Positions 1-7,396 of a stretch of 8,247 nucleotides of DNA are shown piece by piece. Both the position numbers and the translations under genes were made by a program. The DNA lies in the NCBI GenBank assembly GCA_030610745.1, contig JAUWRC010000067.1, forward strand, positions 1 through 8,247, read 5' to 3'. This DNA is from Clostridia bacterium (GTDB taxonomy: Bacteria > Aerophobota > Aerophobia > Aerophobales > AE-B3A). Positions within the stretch are counted from its first letter, which is position 1; each line of letters starts with the position of its first letter. The notes under the pieces were generated by a model. The model did no database searches and was not told the DNA's origin. It saw only the letters and a list, made by a program, of their open reading frames with translations.

Positions 1-662
1 TTCTTTGGAGGAGAGAAAGCATAACCTATTTTAGGCTTTATCCGTTCGGTAGTAATTTCTCCTACGGCTAAATTATATTGCTTTCTCAGGTATCTGGTGA
101 TGGCTTCGTTTTGTTTATTACCTCCTGTTCGAAGAGTCTCAGTGGTGACAATGTCTCCCAGCGAAAGAACAGCTACATCGGTAGTTCCACCTCCCACATC
201 TACAACCATATTTCCTCCTGGTCTAGCAATGTCGAGATTTGCTCCTATAGCTGCTGCTTTAGGTTCCTCGATAAGAAAGACTTTTTTACATCCAGCTTGA
301 ATGGCAGCGTTCCTTACTGCTCTTTTCTGTATTGATGTCCCTCCTGAGGGTATACAGATCATAATATAGGGAGGAAAAAAGATCCATTTCCTATGAATCT
401 TTTTAATGTAAAATTTAAGCATGCTTTCTACGATATCATAATCGGCAATGACCCCATCCTCCATTGGTTTTGTAGCTATGATACTATCAGGCGTTCTGCC
501 CAGCATTTCTCTAGCTTCGCTTCCGATAGCAAAAATCTTGCCGGATTCTCTATCCATAGCTACTACGGAAGGTTCATTAAGAACAATACCCTCGCCTTCA
601 ACATAGATTATTATGCTGGTAGTTCCCAAATCTATTCCAATTTTTTTACTAAAAGAAAACAT
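1..662 (-). CDS. mreB: Rod shape-determining protein MreB (actin homologue), 3' end cut by window edge
   Basis: MreB is a bacterial actin that polymerises under the inner membrane and guides peptidoglycan synthesis during elongation. The first 220 residues are visible; the family is usually about 330-350, so roughly the last third lies outside the window. Visible motifs are phosphate-1 DLGTT (about residues 11-15), the family block GIVLNEPSVVA (about 25-35), MLGRTP (about 53-58), the IEEP segment (131-134) and phosphate-2 DVGGGTTD (155-162). The short Phe-rich N-terminus (MFSFSKK) may touch the membrane. The ATG at 662 is the only reasonable start, because an in-frame stop lies two codons upstream and the conserved fold begins at residue 8. 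The AAGGAG ribosome site at 677-682 sits 14 nt away, longer than usual. The segment GGNKQNEAI (180-188) replaces the usual GGDxxDEAI. An Mbl- or MreBH-type paralogue cannot be excluded. Confidence 0.93.
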   Translation of the reverse strand, partial: MFSFSKKIGIDLGTTSIIIYVEGEGIVLNEPSVVAMDRESGKIFAIGSEAREMLGRTPDSIIATKPMEDGVIADYDIVESMLKFYIKKIHRKWIFFPPYIMICIPSGGTSIQKRAVRNAAIQAGCKKVFLIEEPKAAAIGANLDIARPGGNMVVDVGGGTTDVAVLSLGDIVTTETLRTGGNKQNEAITRYLRKQYNLAVGEITTERIKPKIGYAFSPPK

Positions 663-676
663 TGGTTAACTATTCA

Positions 677-682
677 CTCCTT
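677..682 (-). promoter_or_regulatory. Ribosome binding site of mreB, long spacing
   Basis: The minus strand reads AAGGAG here, a strong Shine-Dalgarno match, but 14 nt separate it from the ATG at 662. No other in-frame start lies between them, because a TAA stop occupies 666-668. Translation is therefore probably less efficient than for a standard 6-9 nt spacing, unless the spacer folds. Confidence 0.55.
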
Positions 683-705
683 CTTGTCCCTTTTTTTCTT
701 TTTTC

Positions 706-760
706 CTTACTGCTTATATATTCCGTAAAGGATTCTTATCCTTATAACTTACAGCTTATA
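706..760 (-). repeat. Two-copy imperfect direct repeat between murA and mreB
   Basis: On the minus strand TATAAGCTGTAAG (760 to 748) recurs as TATAAGCAGTAAG (718 to 706), matching at 12 of 13 positions. The copies start 42 bp apart, about four helical turns. The first copy contains the murA stop codon. A short inverted repeat, AAGGAT with a 4-nt loop and ATCCTT (728-743), lies between them. The arrangement could be an operator pair for an mreB promoter or a chance similarity in AT-rich DNA. No convincing -35/-10 pair accompanies it. Confidence 0.35.
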
Positions 761-2009
761 GCTGCCTTTTAATTCTTGCTCCCAGGCTAGATAATTTTTC
801 TTCCAATCTTTCATAGCCTCGGTCAACATGATAGATCTCATTGACTTCGGTTACTCCTCTGGCTGCCAATCCAGCCAGGATAAGAGCTGCCCCTGCTCTT
901 ATATCAGGAGCTGCGACGGAGGTTCCGCGCAAGGAAGAAACCCCTTTTATCTCTATTCCTCGCTCTTTTTCTTTAATTTGTGCTCCCATTTTTCGTAGGC
1001 CCGGAACATGGGTAAATCTTCTCTCCCAGATAGTCTCAGTAATGAGGCTTGTTCCTTGAGCCAGACAGGCAAGGGCTGAGATTTGAGGCTGCAGGTCTGT
1101 AGAAAATCCAGGATAAGGGAAAGTTTTTACCTTAATTGGTTTTAGAATACCTGCCCCTTTAACCCTTATTCTCTGGTTACTAGCCTCAATGTCTGCTCCC
1201 ATCCCTCTTAATTTACTAAGGATTATTTCCAGATGTTCAGGGTAAATTCCGTCTAATATCACTTCCCCTTTTGTAATAATAGCCGCCATTATCAAAGTTC
1301 CTGCTTCGGCTCTATCAGGAATTATGGAGTGCTTTACCGGATGAAGCTCTTTCACTCCTTCTACTTTTATTAACTTTGTTCCTTCTCCTTTGACTTTTGC
1401 TCCCATCTTTTTTAAAAAAATTGCTGTATCTACTGTTTCAGGCGTACAGGAGGCGTTTTTAATTAAAGTTATGCCTTTGGCCAGGGCAGCGGCAAACATT
1501 AGATTTTGTGTGGCTCCCACACTGGGAACATCTAAATAGATACTGTTTCCACAAAGATTTCTTTTTGCGTATGCTTTAATATACCCATCTCTAACCTCTA
1601 TTTTTGCTCCCAGTTGCTCCAGTCCTTTAAGATGAAGGTTTATAGGTCTTTTTCCTATATCACATCCTCCGGGAAGAAAAACTCGTGCTTCTCTGCCACG
1701 GGCTAAGAGAGGTCCTAAAACTAGGATAGAAGTTCGTACCAGTTTTGCTAGATCATAAGGAGCTTCGTTATAAGAAAGCTCACCAGAATCTATTTTCAAA
1801 ATCCCATTTTCTCTTGTAACTTTAGTTCCTAATCTCTCCAATACGCTGGACATAGACAGTATATCTGTAAGGTGAGGGACATTCTCAAGGCAGAATTTTC
1901 CTTCTGTTAATAGGCAAGCAGCCATAATAGGAAGGGCAGCATTTTTTGCTCCGCTCACCTTAAGTTTTCCTTTAAGGGGAAAACCCCCCTCTATAATGAA
2001 TTTATCCAT
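756..2009 (-). CDS. murA: UDP-N-acetylglucosamine 1-carboxyvinyltransferase (MurA)
   Basis: MurA transfers enolpyruvate from phosphoenolpyruvate to UDP-GlcNAc, the first committed cytoplasmic step of peptidoglycan synthesis and the target of fosfomycin. The 417-residue length is normal for the family. Key residues are present: Lys22-Asn23 in GAKNAAL, the catalytic Cys116 in LPGGCDIGKRP (E. coli Cys115), Asp305 in GFSTDLQ and Arg397 in DRGYERLEEKL. The retained Cys predicts fosfomycin sensitivity at the enzyme level, since resistant MurAs carry Asp there. The SVGATQN segment has Gln where many homologues have Glu. The ATG at 2009 lies 1 bp after the stop of the SurA-like gene, and an AGGA ribosome site sits inside that gene's last codons, so translation is probably coupled. 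It is the last gene of the tight prfA run; mreB follows after 93 bp. Confidence 0.97.
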   Translation of the reverse strand: MDKFIIEGGFPLKGKLKVSGAKNAALPIMAACLLTEGKFCLENVPHLTDILSMSSVLERLGTKVTRENGILKIDSGELSYNEAPYDLAKLVRTSILVLGPLLARGREARVFLPGGCDIGKRPINLHLKGLEQLGAKIEVRDGYIKAYAKRNLCGNSIYLDVPSVGATQNLMFAAALAKGITLIKNASCTPETVDTAIFLKKMGAKVKGEGTKLIKVEGVKELHPVKHSIIPDRAEAGTLIMAAIITKGEVILDGIYPEHLEIILSKLRGMGADIEASNQRIRVKGAGILKPIKVKTFPYPGFSTDLQPQISALACLAQGTSLITETIWERRFTHVPGLRKMGAQIKEKERGIEIKGVSSLRGTSVAAPDIRAGAALILAGLAARGVTEVNEIYHVDRGYERLEEKLSSLGARIKRQL

Positions 2010-2010
2010 A

Positions 2011-2976
2011 TTATATTATCCTAATCTCTGCTTCTTCCCTCAAAGCCTTCAGCCATTCTTCCAGTCCTTTGTCCACCCTCTTTTCCCTTAAATATTCCTC
2101 AATCGGTGTCTCGTACTGGGCAAAAAGAAGCTCTTTTCTATCTTTCAATTGAACAATATAAAAGAGGTCCTTCTCTTTTACCAGCCTTATTTCTCCTATT
2201 CTCATGGAAGGGGTAATTTCTCTTAAAAATGGTGCTAAGTCCTTTAATCTGAGCAGTCCTAACTCACTCCCCTCTTCTGCATTAGGACCTTGAGAAAATT
2301 CTCTAGCCAGAATAGAAAAATCTATCCCTCTTTTTGATAATTGAAAAATATTTTCTGGGGTTAAAATGGAATCTTTGTCTGGCATGACAATCAGAGCTAT
2401 TTTGATTTTTCCTATATTTTTTAGCTCCTCTTCATAATAATAACAAAACTGTTTAATTTCCTCTTCTATTTCTCCTTCCTCTTCTTTCCCTTGTAGATAT
2501 TGCTTCAATTTTTGATAAAAATTTTCCATCTCCTTTTCCTCAATTTTTATTTTTTCACTAATTTGCATTCTCTTTTGATCGATCAGTATGCTTTGCAGGA
2601 ACATCCCTTCTAACCACTCTCTGTACTCTGCCAAAGATAACTTAAGCTCTCTTAATATTAACTCGAATTCCTCCTCGGAAAAATCTGCTTTGATCTTAGA
2701 TAGATATTCTTCCACCACCTCAGAACTTACAGTTATCCCTTCTTTTTTAGCTTCTTGCTTAAGAAGACAGCCCTCTACCATATTCTCGATTCCCCACTTT
2801 CCCTGGTGCAGGGATATTTCTTGCTCTAACTGTCTTTCGGTGAGAGTCTGGCCGTTAACTACAGCTACTATTTTATCAATTAACTCAGCCGAATAAGCCA
2901 AAGAAGTTAATCCTCCTATCCAGAGAAAAATTAGCCCCCAGATAGAAAGATTCCGATATGAAAAGACTAGTTTCAT
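2011..2976 (-). CDS. SurA-like periplasmic chaperone with one degenerate parvulin (PpiC) domain
   Basis: This is probably a secreted chaperone that helps envelope or outer-membrane proteins fold. Residues 1-30 form a signal peptide with a hydrophobic stretch at about 10-24 and a likely cleavage near AYSA (27-30); there is no lipobox Cys, unlike PrsA. A SurA_N-type domain follows (about 32-155), beginning with the hallmark DKIVAVVNGQTLTE. A Glu/Lys-rich linker (about 157-190), a single parvulin-like domain (about 191-280) and a C-terminal helix with basic and acidic residues complete the 321 residues; E. coli SurA is longer (428) with two parvulin domains. The parvulin domain keeps the pattern DFSILAREFSQGP...GSELG...GEI but lacks the usual His at both its start (IALI instead of HILV) and its end (FYIV instead of HII), so isomerase activity is doubtful. 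It lies 21 bp after mfd and 1 bp before murA. Confidence 0.82.
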   Translation of the reverse strand: MKLVFSYRNLSIWGLIFLWIGGLTSLAYSAELIDKIVAVVNGQTLTERQLEQEISLHQGKWGIENMVEGCLLKQEAKKEGITVSSEVVEEYLSKIKADFSEEEFELILRELKLSLAEYREWLEGMFLQSILIDQKRMQISEKIKIEEKEMENFYQKLKQYLQGKEEEGEIEEEIKQFCYYYEEELKNIGKIKIALIVMPDKDSILTPENIFQLSKRGIDFSILAREFSQGPNAEEGSELGLLRLKDLAPFLREITPSMRIGEIRLVKEKDLFYIVQLKDRKELLFAQYETPIEEYLREKRVDKGLEEWLKALREEAEIRII

Positions 2977-2984
2977 TTTCTATT

Positions 2985-2991
2985 CTCCTTT
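2985..2991 (-). promoter_or_regulatory. Ribosome binding site of the SurA-like gene
   Basis: The minus strand reads AAAGGAG, 8 nt before the ATG at 2976, in the 21-bp gap after the mfd stop. It is the best-placed ribosome site of the run and fixes the start, which also gives a complete signal peptide. Confidence 0.8.
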
Positions 2992-2997
2992 CTCTTA

Positions 2998-5900
2998 CTA
3001 TATCACATCTTTTAATTCGTGTAAAATTCTTTCCAACCAGATTAATAACTGCTTCCCCTTATTTTTCTTAACTATAGCTAAGTTTCTCTCATCAAGGGGC
3101 AAAGGCTGAACATCGGGCCATAGTCGGGCTTTAATTTTGTCTCGCTCGGCTTGTCCCAAAGGATTAAAAGGGGAGAAGGTAGCCCAGATTTTAGACCCTT
3201 TACTTCTTAAAGAGATGATTCCCAGCTTTCTTGCTATAAGTTTTATCCGCAAAAGATGAATTAGATTTCTAACCTGGGAAGGAAGTGGCCCATAGCGATC
3301 GCGCAGCTCTTCTTTAAATTTAAGAATTTCCTCTTCTTTTTTTATCTTTCCCATCCTGCGATAAAGTTCGAATCTCTGCTCCTTATAAGGTACGTACAAG
3401 GGAAGAATTCTTGCTTCTACTCCTATATCTAAACTGAGAGGCAAAAAGCGGGTAACTTTTTCTCCCTTTAATTTTTTAACTTCTTCGGTTAAAAGCTGGT
3501 TGTAAAGAGTGAATCCTACTGCTGCTATGTGGCCGTGTTGTTCTTTGCCCAAAAGATTGCCTGCTCCCCTTATTTCTAAATCCTGCATGGCTATGCGCAG
3601 TCCCGATCCTGCTCCTTTGAACTGATTAATGACTTCCAGCCGTCGGCGAGCTTCCTCCCTGAGAAATTGAGTAAGAAGAAAATAGCAATATCCTTTTAGC
3701 CTACCTCTGCCTACTCTTCCTCTCAGTTGATAAAGGTCAGCCAGACCAAACTGCTCTGCACCCTCCACAATTAGGGTATTTACATTAGGCATGTCTATAC
3801 CGGATTCAATAATGGTAGTGCAAACCAGGATGTTGTATCTTCGCTCCAGGAAATCTTTAGTGACACTCTCTAGCTTCCTGGAAGGCATTCTTCCATGGGA
3901 GACGGCAATAGAGCTTGCCGGAACTATTCTTTTTATTTTCTCTGCGACTCTATAGATATCCTTGATTCTATTATAAAGATAAAAGACCTGGCCTCCTCGC
4001 TCTAATTCTTTAGTTATGGCTTTTTTTATTAATGCTTCATCATATTCTACTACCTCGGTTTCTATGTTTTGCCTCTCCTCTGGAGGGGTGAAGATGGTGC
4101 TCATCTCCCTAATTCCTACCAGAGACATATATAAAGAACGAGGGATGGGAGTAGCACTTAGACTTAGTACATCCACTGAGCTATTAAATTCTCTCAGTTT
4201 TTTCTTGTGGGTGACCCCGAATCGCTGTTCCTCGTCAATAATTACCAACCCCAGGTTTTTAAAACCTACATCTTTTTGAATTAACCTATGAGTTCCTATA
4301 ATAATATCTATTTTTCCTTCTTTTAAATCTATGAGAATATCTTTCTGTTTAGATGAGGTTTGAAAACGAGAAAGCATTTCTATACAGATAGGATAGGCGG
4401 CCATTCTTTCTGTGAATGTTCGGTAGTGCTGTTCAGTCAGAATAGTAGTAGGAGCGAGAAGGGCTACCTGTTTATTATCCATTACTGCTTTAAAAGCTGC
4501 TCGGATAGCTACTTCTGTCTTTCCATACCCTGCATCTCCACAAACTAGTCTATCCATAGGAGTGGGATTTTCCATACTTTGTTTTATCTCCTCGGTAGCT
4601 TTTAGCTGATCCCGTGTCTCTTCGTAGGGAAAAGAGGATTCAAACTCTAATTGCCAATCTTTATCAGAAGAGAAGGAATGACCGGCTACTGTCTTTCGCA
4701 TAGAGTAGAGTTTGAGAAGAGAAGAGGCAATTTCCCAGGCTGCTTTTCTAACTCTTTTTTTTGTCCATCTCCAGTATCCTCCTTCCATGCTGTGGATAGG
4801 AGGGGGACAATCAGAATCTCCCACATATTTGTGCAGGCGTCCTAACTGATAAATGGGAACATAAAGACGGTCAGTTCCCTTATAGTCAACACGAAAATAA
4901 TCGTTTCTTACCCCCTCTACCTCAAGGGTTTCTATTCCGCTGAATTTGCCTATCCCGTAGTCAATATGTACCACATAATCACCTTCTGTAAGCTCTGTCC
5001 ATCTTTTGATTCTTTTTTCTTCTTCGCCACCCCACCTTTGCCGTCTTTCTCTATAACGCTTAAAAATATCTTCATCAGTGATAAAAACTTGTTTTGCATC
5101 CTCAAAGACAAAGCCTTTTCTTAAATCACCTATGGTGATAAGAAGAGAAGGGAAGGAATCTTCTAATAAAGAAAACTTTTCTTGCCATGGTATGGGTAGT
5201 TTTTTCTCTTCAAATAATTCTTTTAATCTTTTTCCCTGACCTTGATTGGGGGCCAACAGAATCACTTTATAATTTTTCTCCCTCCACGATTTTATGTCCC
5301 CAATCAATAAGTCAAAATGTCCCTGATAAGAAGTCAAGGAAGAGCAAGGTAAAGAAAGGATGTGCTCGTGTTTCACCCAGGGAATTTTTTGATGGAAATT
5401 TGTAGCGGTCGGATTTATCCAACAATTGGTAGAGAGATATAGATGGGCTCTTTTTAAAAAACGCTTGAGAGCTTCCGTAGCTGAAGGCTGCCAATTTTCC
5501 ATTTGCTGCTGAATCTGGCCAGGTTCATCTAAGATAATAATAGAGGAGGGCAGTACCTGGAATAAGGGAAAAAGCTTCTCTTTTGTCTTTTCAGCCAGAA
5601 CCTCCTCATTTCTTGAGGATAATATAACTTCTTTTCTCTTTCTGGTGGAGAATTGAGTAAGAGGGTCAAATTCCCGTATAGACTCTATAGTTTCTCCAAA
5701 AAGTTCAATTCTAATAGGATAAGAATAAAGGGGAGAATAGAAATCTATAATTCCTCCTCGAGATGCATAATCTCCCTTTTCTTCTACTAAGGGGGAAGAC
5801 TCATATCCTGCTCGTACTAAGTACTCTAAGAGAGTGGTTCGATTAATTTTGCTTCCTTTCACCAGTCGGAAACTATCCTTTTCCAGAGAGGAAAGAGATG

Positions 5901-6237
5901 ATACTTTTTGGCAAATAGCCCCAAGAGAGGCTACTACTAAAACATTATTCTCTTTGGCTAATTGATGCAAGATCATGAGACGTTTTCCTTCTGAATCTTT
6001 TTCCCGGGGAGGAAGAAGGAGGATTTCTTTGGAAGAGGGGAAAAAGGTGAGTAAATCTTCGTAAATATTCCGAGCCTCTGAATCCTCGGGTGTGATAAAT
6101 AAAAAAGTTCCCTTTATCTCATTTCTTAGAAGGGCTGTTACGTAAGATTTAGCTTCGGCAGTTAATCCGTATAGCCAATAATGACCGGCTCCCTTTTTTA
6201 TATCCCTAAAACATCCTTTAAGTTTATCGGCTATCAC
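2998..6237 (-). CDS. mfd: Transcription-repair coupling factor Mfd
   Basis: Mfd is a DNA translocase that removes RNA polymerase stalled at lesions and recruits UvrA, coupling transcription to nucleotide excision repair. The 1079 residues are slightly fewer than in E. coli (1148). Domains in order are a UvrB-like degenerate N-terminal module (conserved YASRGGIIDFYSP at about 157-169), the CarD-like RNA-polymerase-interacting domain (about 416-475, GDYVVHIDYGIGKF), a superfamily 2 helicase core, the RecG-like translocation motif (about 880-915, RGAGNLLGKEQHG) and a C-terminal TRCF domain (about 925-1079). Helicase motifs are Walker A GDAGYGKT (567-574; usually GDVGFGKT), DEEQ (668-671), SATPIPR (694-700) and QLRGRVGRG (837-845). 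The GTG start follows the prfA TAA with no gap and only a weak purine-rich ribosome site, so reinitiation after prfA is likely. No downstream ATG suits, because the conserved fold starts near residue 18. Confidence 0.97.
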   Translation of the reverse strand: MIADKLKGCFRDIKKGAGHYWLYGLTAEAKSYVTALLRNEIKGTFLFITPEDSEARNIYEDLLTFFPSSKEILLLPPREKDSEGKRLMILHQLAKENNVLVVASLGAICQKVSSLSSLEKDSFRLVKGSKINRTTLLEYLVRAGYESSPLVEEKGDYASRGGIIDFYSPLYSYPIRIELFGETIESIREFDPLTQFSTRKRKEVILSSRNEEVLAEKTKEKLFPLFQVLPSSIIILDEPGQIQQQMENWQPSATEALKRFLKRAHLYLSTNCWINPTATNFHQKIPWVKHEHILSLPCSSLTSYQGHFDLLIGDIKSWREKNYKVILLAPNQGQGKRLKELFEEKKLPIPWQEKFSLLEDSFPSLLITIGDLRKGFVFEDAKQVFITDEDIFKRYRERRQRWGGEEEKRIKRWTELTEGDYVVHIDYGIGKFSGIETLEVEGVRNDYFRVDYKGTDRLYVPIYQLGRLHKYVGDSDCPPPIHSMEGGYWRWTKKRVRKAAWEIASSLLKLYSMRKTVAGHSFSSDKDWQLEFESSFPYEETRDQLKATEEIKQSMENPTPMDRLVCGDAGYGKTEVAIRAAFKAVMDNKQVALLAPTTILTEQHYRTFTERMAAYPICIEMLSRFQTSSKQKDILIDLKEGKIDIIIGTHRLIQKDVGFKNLGLVIIDEEQRFGVTHKKKLREFNSSVDVLSLSATPIPRSLYMSLVGIREMSTIFTPPEERQNIETEVVEYDEALIKKAITKELERGGQVFYLYNRIKDIYRVAEKIKRIVPASSIAVSHGRMPSRKLESVTKDFLERRYNILVCTTIIESGIDMPNVNTLIVEGAEQFGLADLYQLRGRVGRGRLKGYCYFLLTQFLREEARRRLEVINQFKGAGSGLRIAMQDLEIRGAGNLLGKEQHGHIAAVGFTLYNQLLTEEVKKLKGEKVTRFLPLSLDIGVEARILPLYVPYKEQRFELYRRMGKIKKEEEILKFKEELRDRYGPLPSQVRNLIHLLRIKLIARKLGIISLRSKGSKIWATFSPFNPLGQAERDKIKARLWPDVQPLPLDERNLAIVKKNKGKQLLIWLERILHELKDVI

Positions 6238-7299
6238 TTACAATTTTTTCTCTTCCATTCCTTTTGTGAGAGACTTCACTAAATCATCCATCTCGCCGTT
6301 GAGGATATCCTCCAGCTTATGTAAAGTGAGATGAATGCGGTGGTCGGTCACCCGATTCTGGGGAAAATTATAGGTTCTGATGCGCTCAGATCTTTCTCCG
6401 CTTCCAATCTGGATTTTTCTCTGTGAGGAAATTTCTTGGGCTTGCTCCTTTATTTTTCTTTGAAAAAGTTCAGCCCGCAGAACCCGCATCGCTTTAGCCT
6501 TATTTTGGTGTTGGGAGCGTTCATCCTGACATTGAACGACAATTCCTGTGGGCTGGTGAGTAATTCTTACTGCTGAATCAGTAACATTTACATGCTGTCC
6601 CCCTGCTCCCCGGGAATGGAAGGTGTCTATACGCAGGTCCTCGGGTTTTATCTTTACCTCTACCTCTTCAGCTTCGGGAAGAACAGCTACAGTGACGGTG
6701 GAGGTATGAATTCTTCCACTCGATTCGGTTATGGGGACTCTTTGAACTCTATGTACTCCGCTTTCGTACTGCAAAGTGGAGAAGACCTTCTTACCTGTTA
6801 TGCCAAAGATAATCTCTTTAAATCCTCCTCTATTTGTAGGATGATGGTTTATGTTTTCTATTTTCCATTCCTTTTCTTCTCCAAAACGAGTGTACATCTT
6901 ATATAAATCAGCAGCGAATAAAGCTGCCTCTTCTCCTCCCGCCCCTGCTCGAATCTCCATAATTACATTTCTGGAAGAATAATTTTCACTAGAAGGATGC
7001 AAAAGTCTTTTCTCTAAATCTTCTAACTGGGTGCTCAATTCTTTTTTTTCTTTTTCAGCCAGTTCTCTCATCTCTTCTTCCTCTTCATTAAGGAGCATTT
7101 CTTCCAGCTTTTTTCTCTCTTTTTCTGTTCTCTTATATTTTTGCCAGAGAGAAACTGTCTTTTCCAGCTCCCCATGCTCCTTACCATAGGCTTCCAGAAG
7201 CTGCCTATTTTCCAAAACATGAGGATCAGAGAGCAGTTTATTAAGTTCTTCATACCGCTTTTCCATCCCTTTTAAATTAGAAATATGAAACTCTTGCAT
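6238..7299 (-). CDS. prfA: Peptide chain release factor 1
   Basis: RF1 recognises UAA and UAG stop codons in the ribosomal A site and triggers hydrolysis of peptidyl-tRNA. The 353-residue length is normal. A charged helical N-terminal domain (about 1-105) precedes the core. The codon-recognition tripeptide is Pro-Ile-Thr (189-191, in RVPITES), the PxT form of RF1 and not the SPF of RF2. The catalytic Gly-Gly-Gln is at 233-235 in SRGAGGQHVN. The segment GSGERSERIRTYNFPQNRVTDHR (about 299-321) is also typical. The gene heads the run with mfd, the SurA-like gene and murA, and has its own strong promoter. The usual neighbour prmC, which methylates the GGQ glutamine, is not here; mfd takes that place. 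The ATG at 7299 is supported by the conserved length and by AGAAGGA 10 nt upstream. Confidence 0.97.
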   Translation of the reverse strand: MQEFHISNLKGMEKRYEELNKLLSDPHVLENRQLLEAYGKEHGELEKTVSLWQKYKRTEKERKKLEEMLLNEEEEEMRELAEKEKKELSTQLEDLEKRLLHPSSENYSSRNVIMEIRAGAGGEEAALFAADLYKMYTRFGEEKEWKIENINHHPTNRGGFKEIIFGITGKKVFSTLQYESGVHRVQRVPITESSGRIHTSTVTVAVLPEAEEVEVKIKPEDLRIDTFHSRGAGGQHVNVTDSAVRITHQPTGIVVQCQDERSQHQNKAKAMRVLRAELFQRKIKEQAQEISSQRKIQIGSGERSERIRTYNFPQNRVTDHRIHLTLHKLEDILNGEMDDLVKSLTKGMEEKKL

Positions 7300-7309
7300 T
7301 TTATCTCAA

Positions 7310-7316
7310 TCCTTCT
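7310..7316 (-). promoter_or_regulatory. Ribosome binding site of prfA
   Basis: The minus strand reads AGAAGGA, 10 nt before the prfA ATG. It lies just downstream of the predicted transcription start, so the leader of the mRNA would be only about 20 nt, with no room for a riboswitch or attenuator. Confidence 0.6.
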
Positions 7317-7326
7317 CTCTGGCTAT

Positions 7327-7354
7327 ATTATATATTTCCAGCCTCTTTTGTCAA
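7327..7354 (-). promoter_or_regulatory. Near-consensus sigma70 promoter for prfA-mfd-surA-like-murA
   Basis: On the minus strand a perfect TTGACA (-35, 7354-7349) is followed after 16 bp by a perfect TATAAT (-10, 7332-7327). The start of transcription is predicted near 7320, about 20 nt before the prfA ATG. An A/T-rich stretch precedes the -35. This implies strong housekeeping transcription of the run independent of the upstream kinase gene. It could also drive mreB by read-through, since no good terminator is seen between murA and mreB. Confidence 0.82.
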
Positions 7355-7358
7355 TTTT

Positions 7359-7384
7359 ATTAAGGAGAAATGTGAATTAAGGAG
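7359..7384. repeat. Short direct repeat just upstream of the prfA promoter
   Basis: ATTAAGGAG occurs on the plus strand at 7359-7367 and again at 7376-7384, starting 17 bp apart, immediately upstream of the prfA -35 box. It might be a regulator site. It might equally be chance, since the unit resembles a ribosome binding site and the second copy precedes a small plus-strand ORF. Confidence 0.25.
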
Positions 7385-7396
7385 GGACCCTTAGAA

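Noticed and set aside
683..704. Pyrimidine-rich tract on the plus strand
   Set aside because: It reads as an A/G-rich leader just before the mreB ribosome site on the minus strand, with no repeat unit or preceding stem.
393..728. 111-codon plus-strand open frame
   Set aside because: It lies opposite the start of mreB and its upstream gap, with Phe/Tyr/Ser-rich composition typical of the reverse strand of AT-rich coding DNA.
728..743. Hairpin after murA as an intrinsic terminator
   Set aside because: The stem is only 6 bp and mostly A/T, and no U-tract follows on the minus strand, so murA to mreB read-through remains likely.
752..764. CAGCT/AGCTG hairpin over the murA stop codon
   Set aside because: It has 5 bp, a 3-nt loop and no U-tract on either strand. 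It is too weak to call a terminator.
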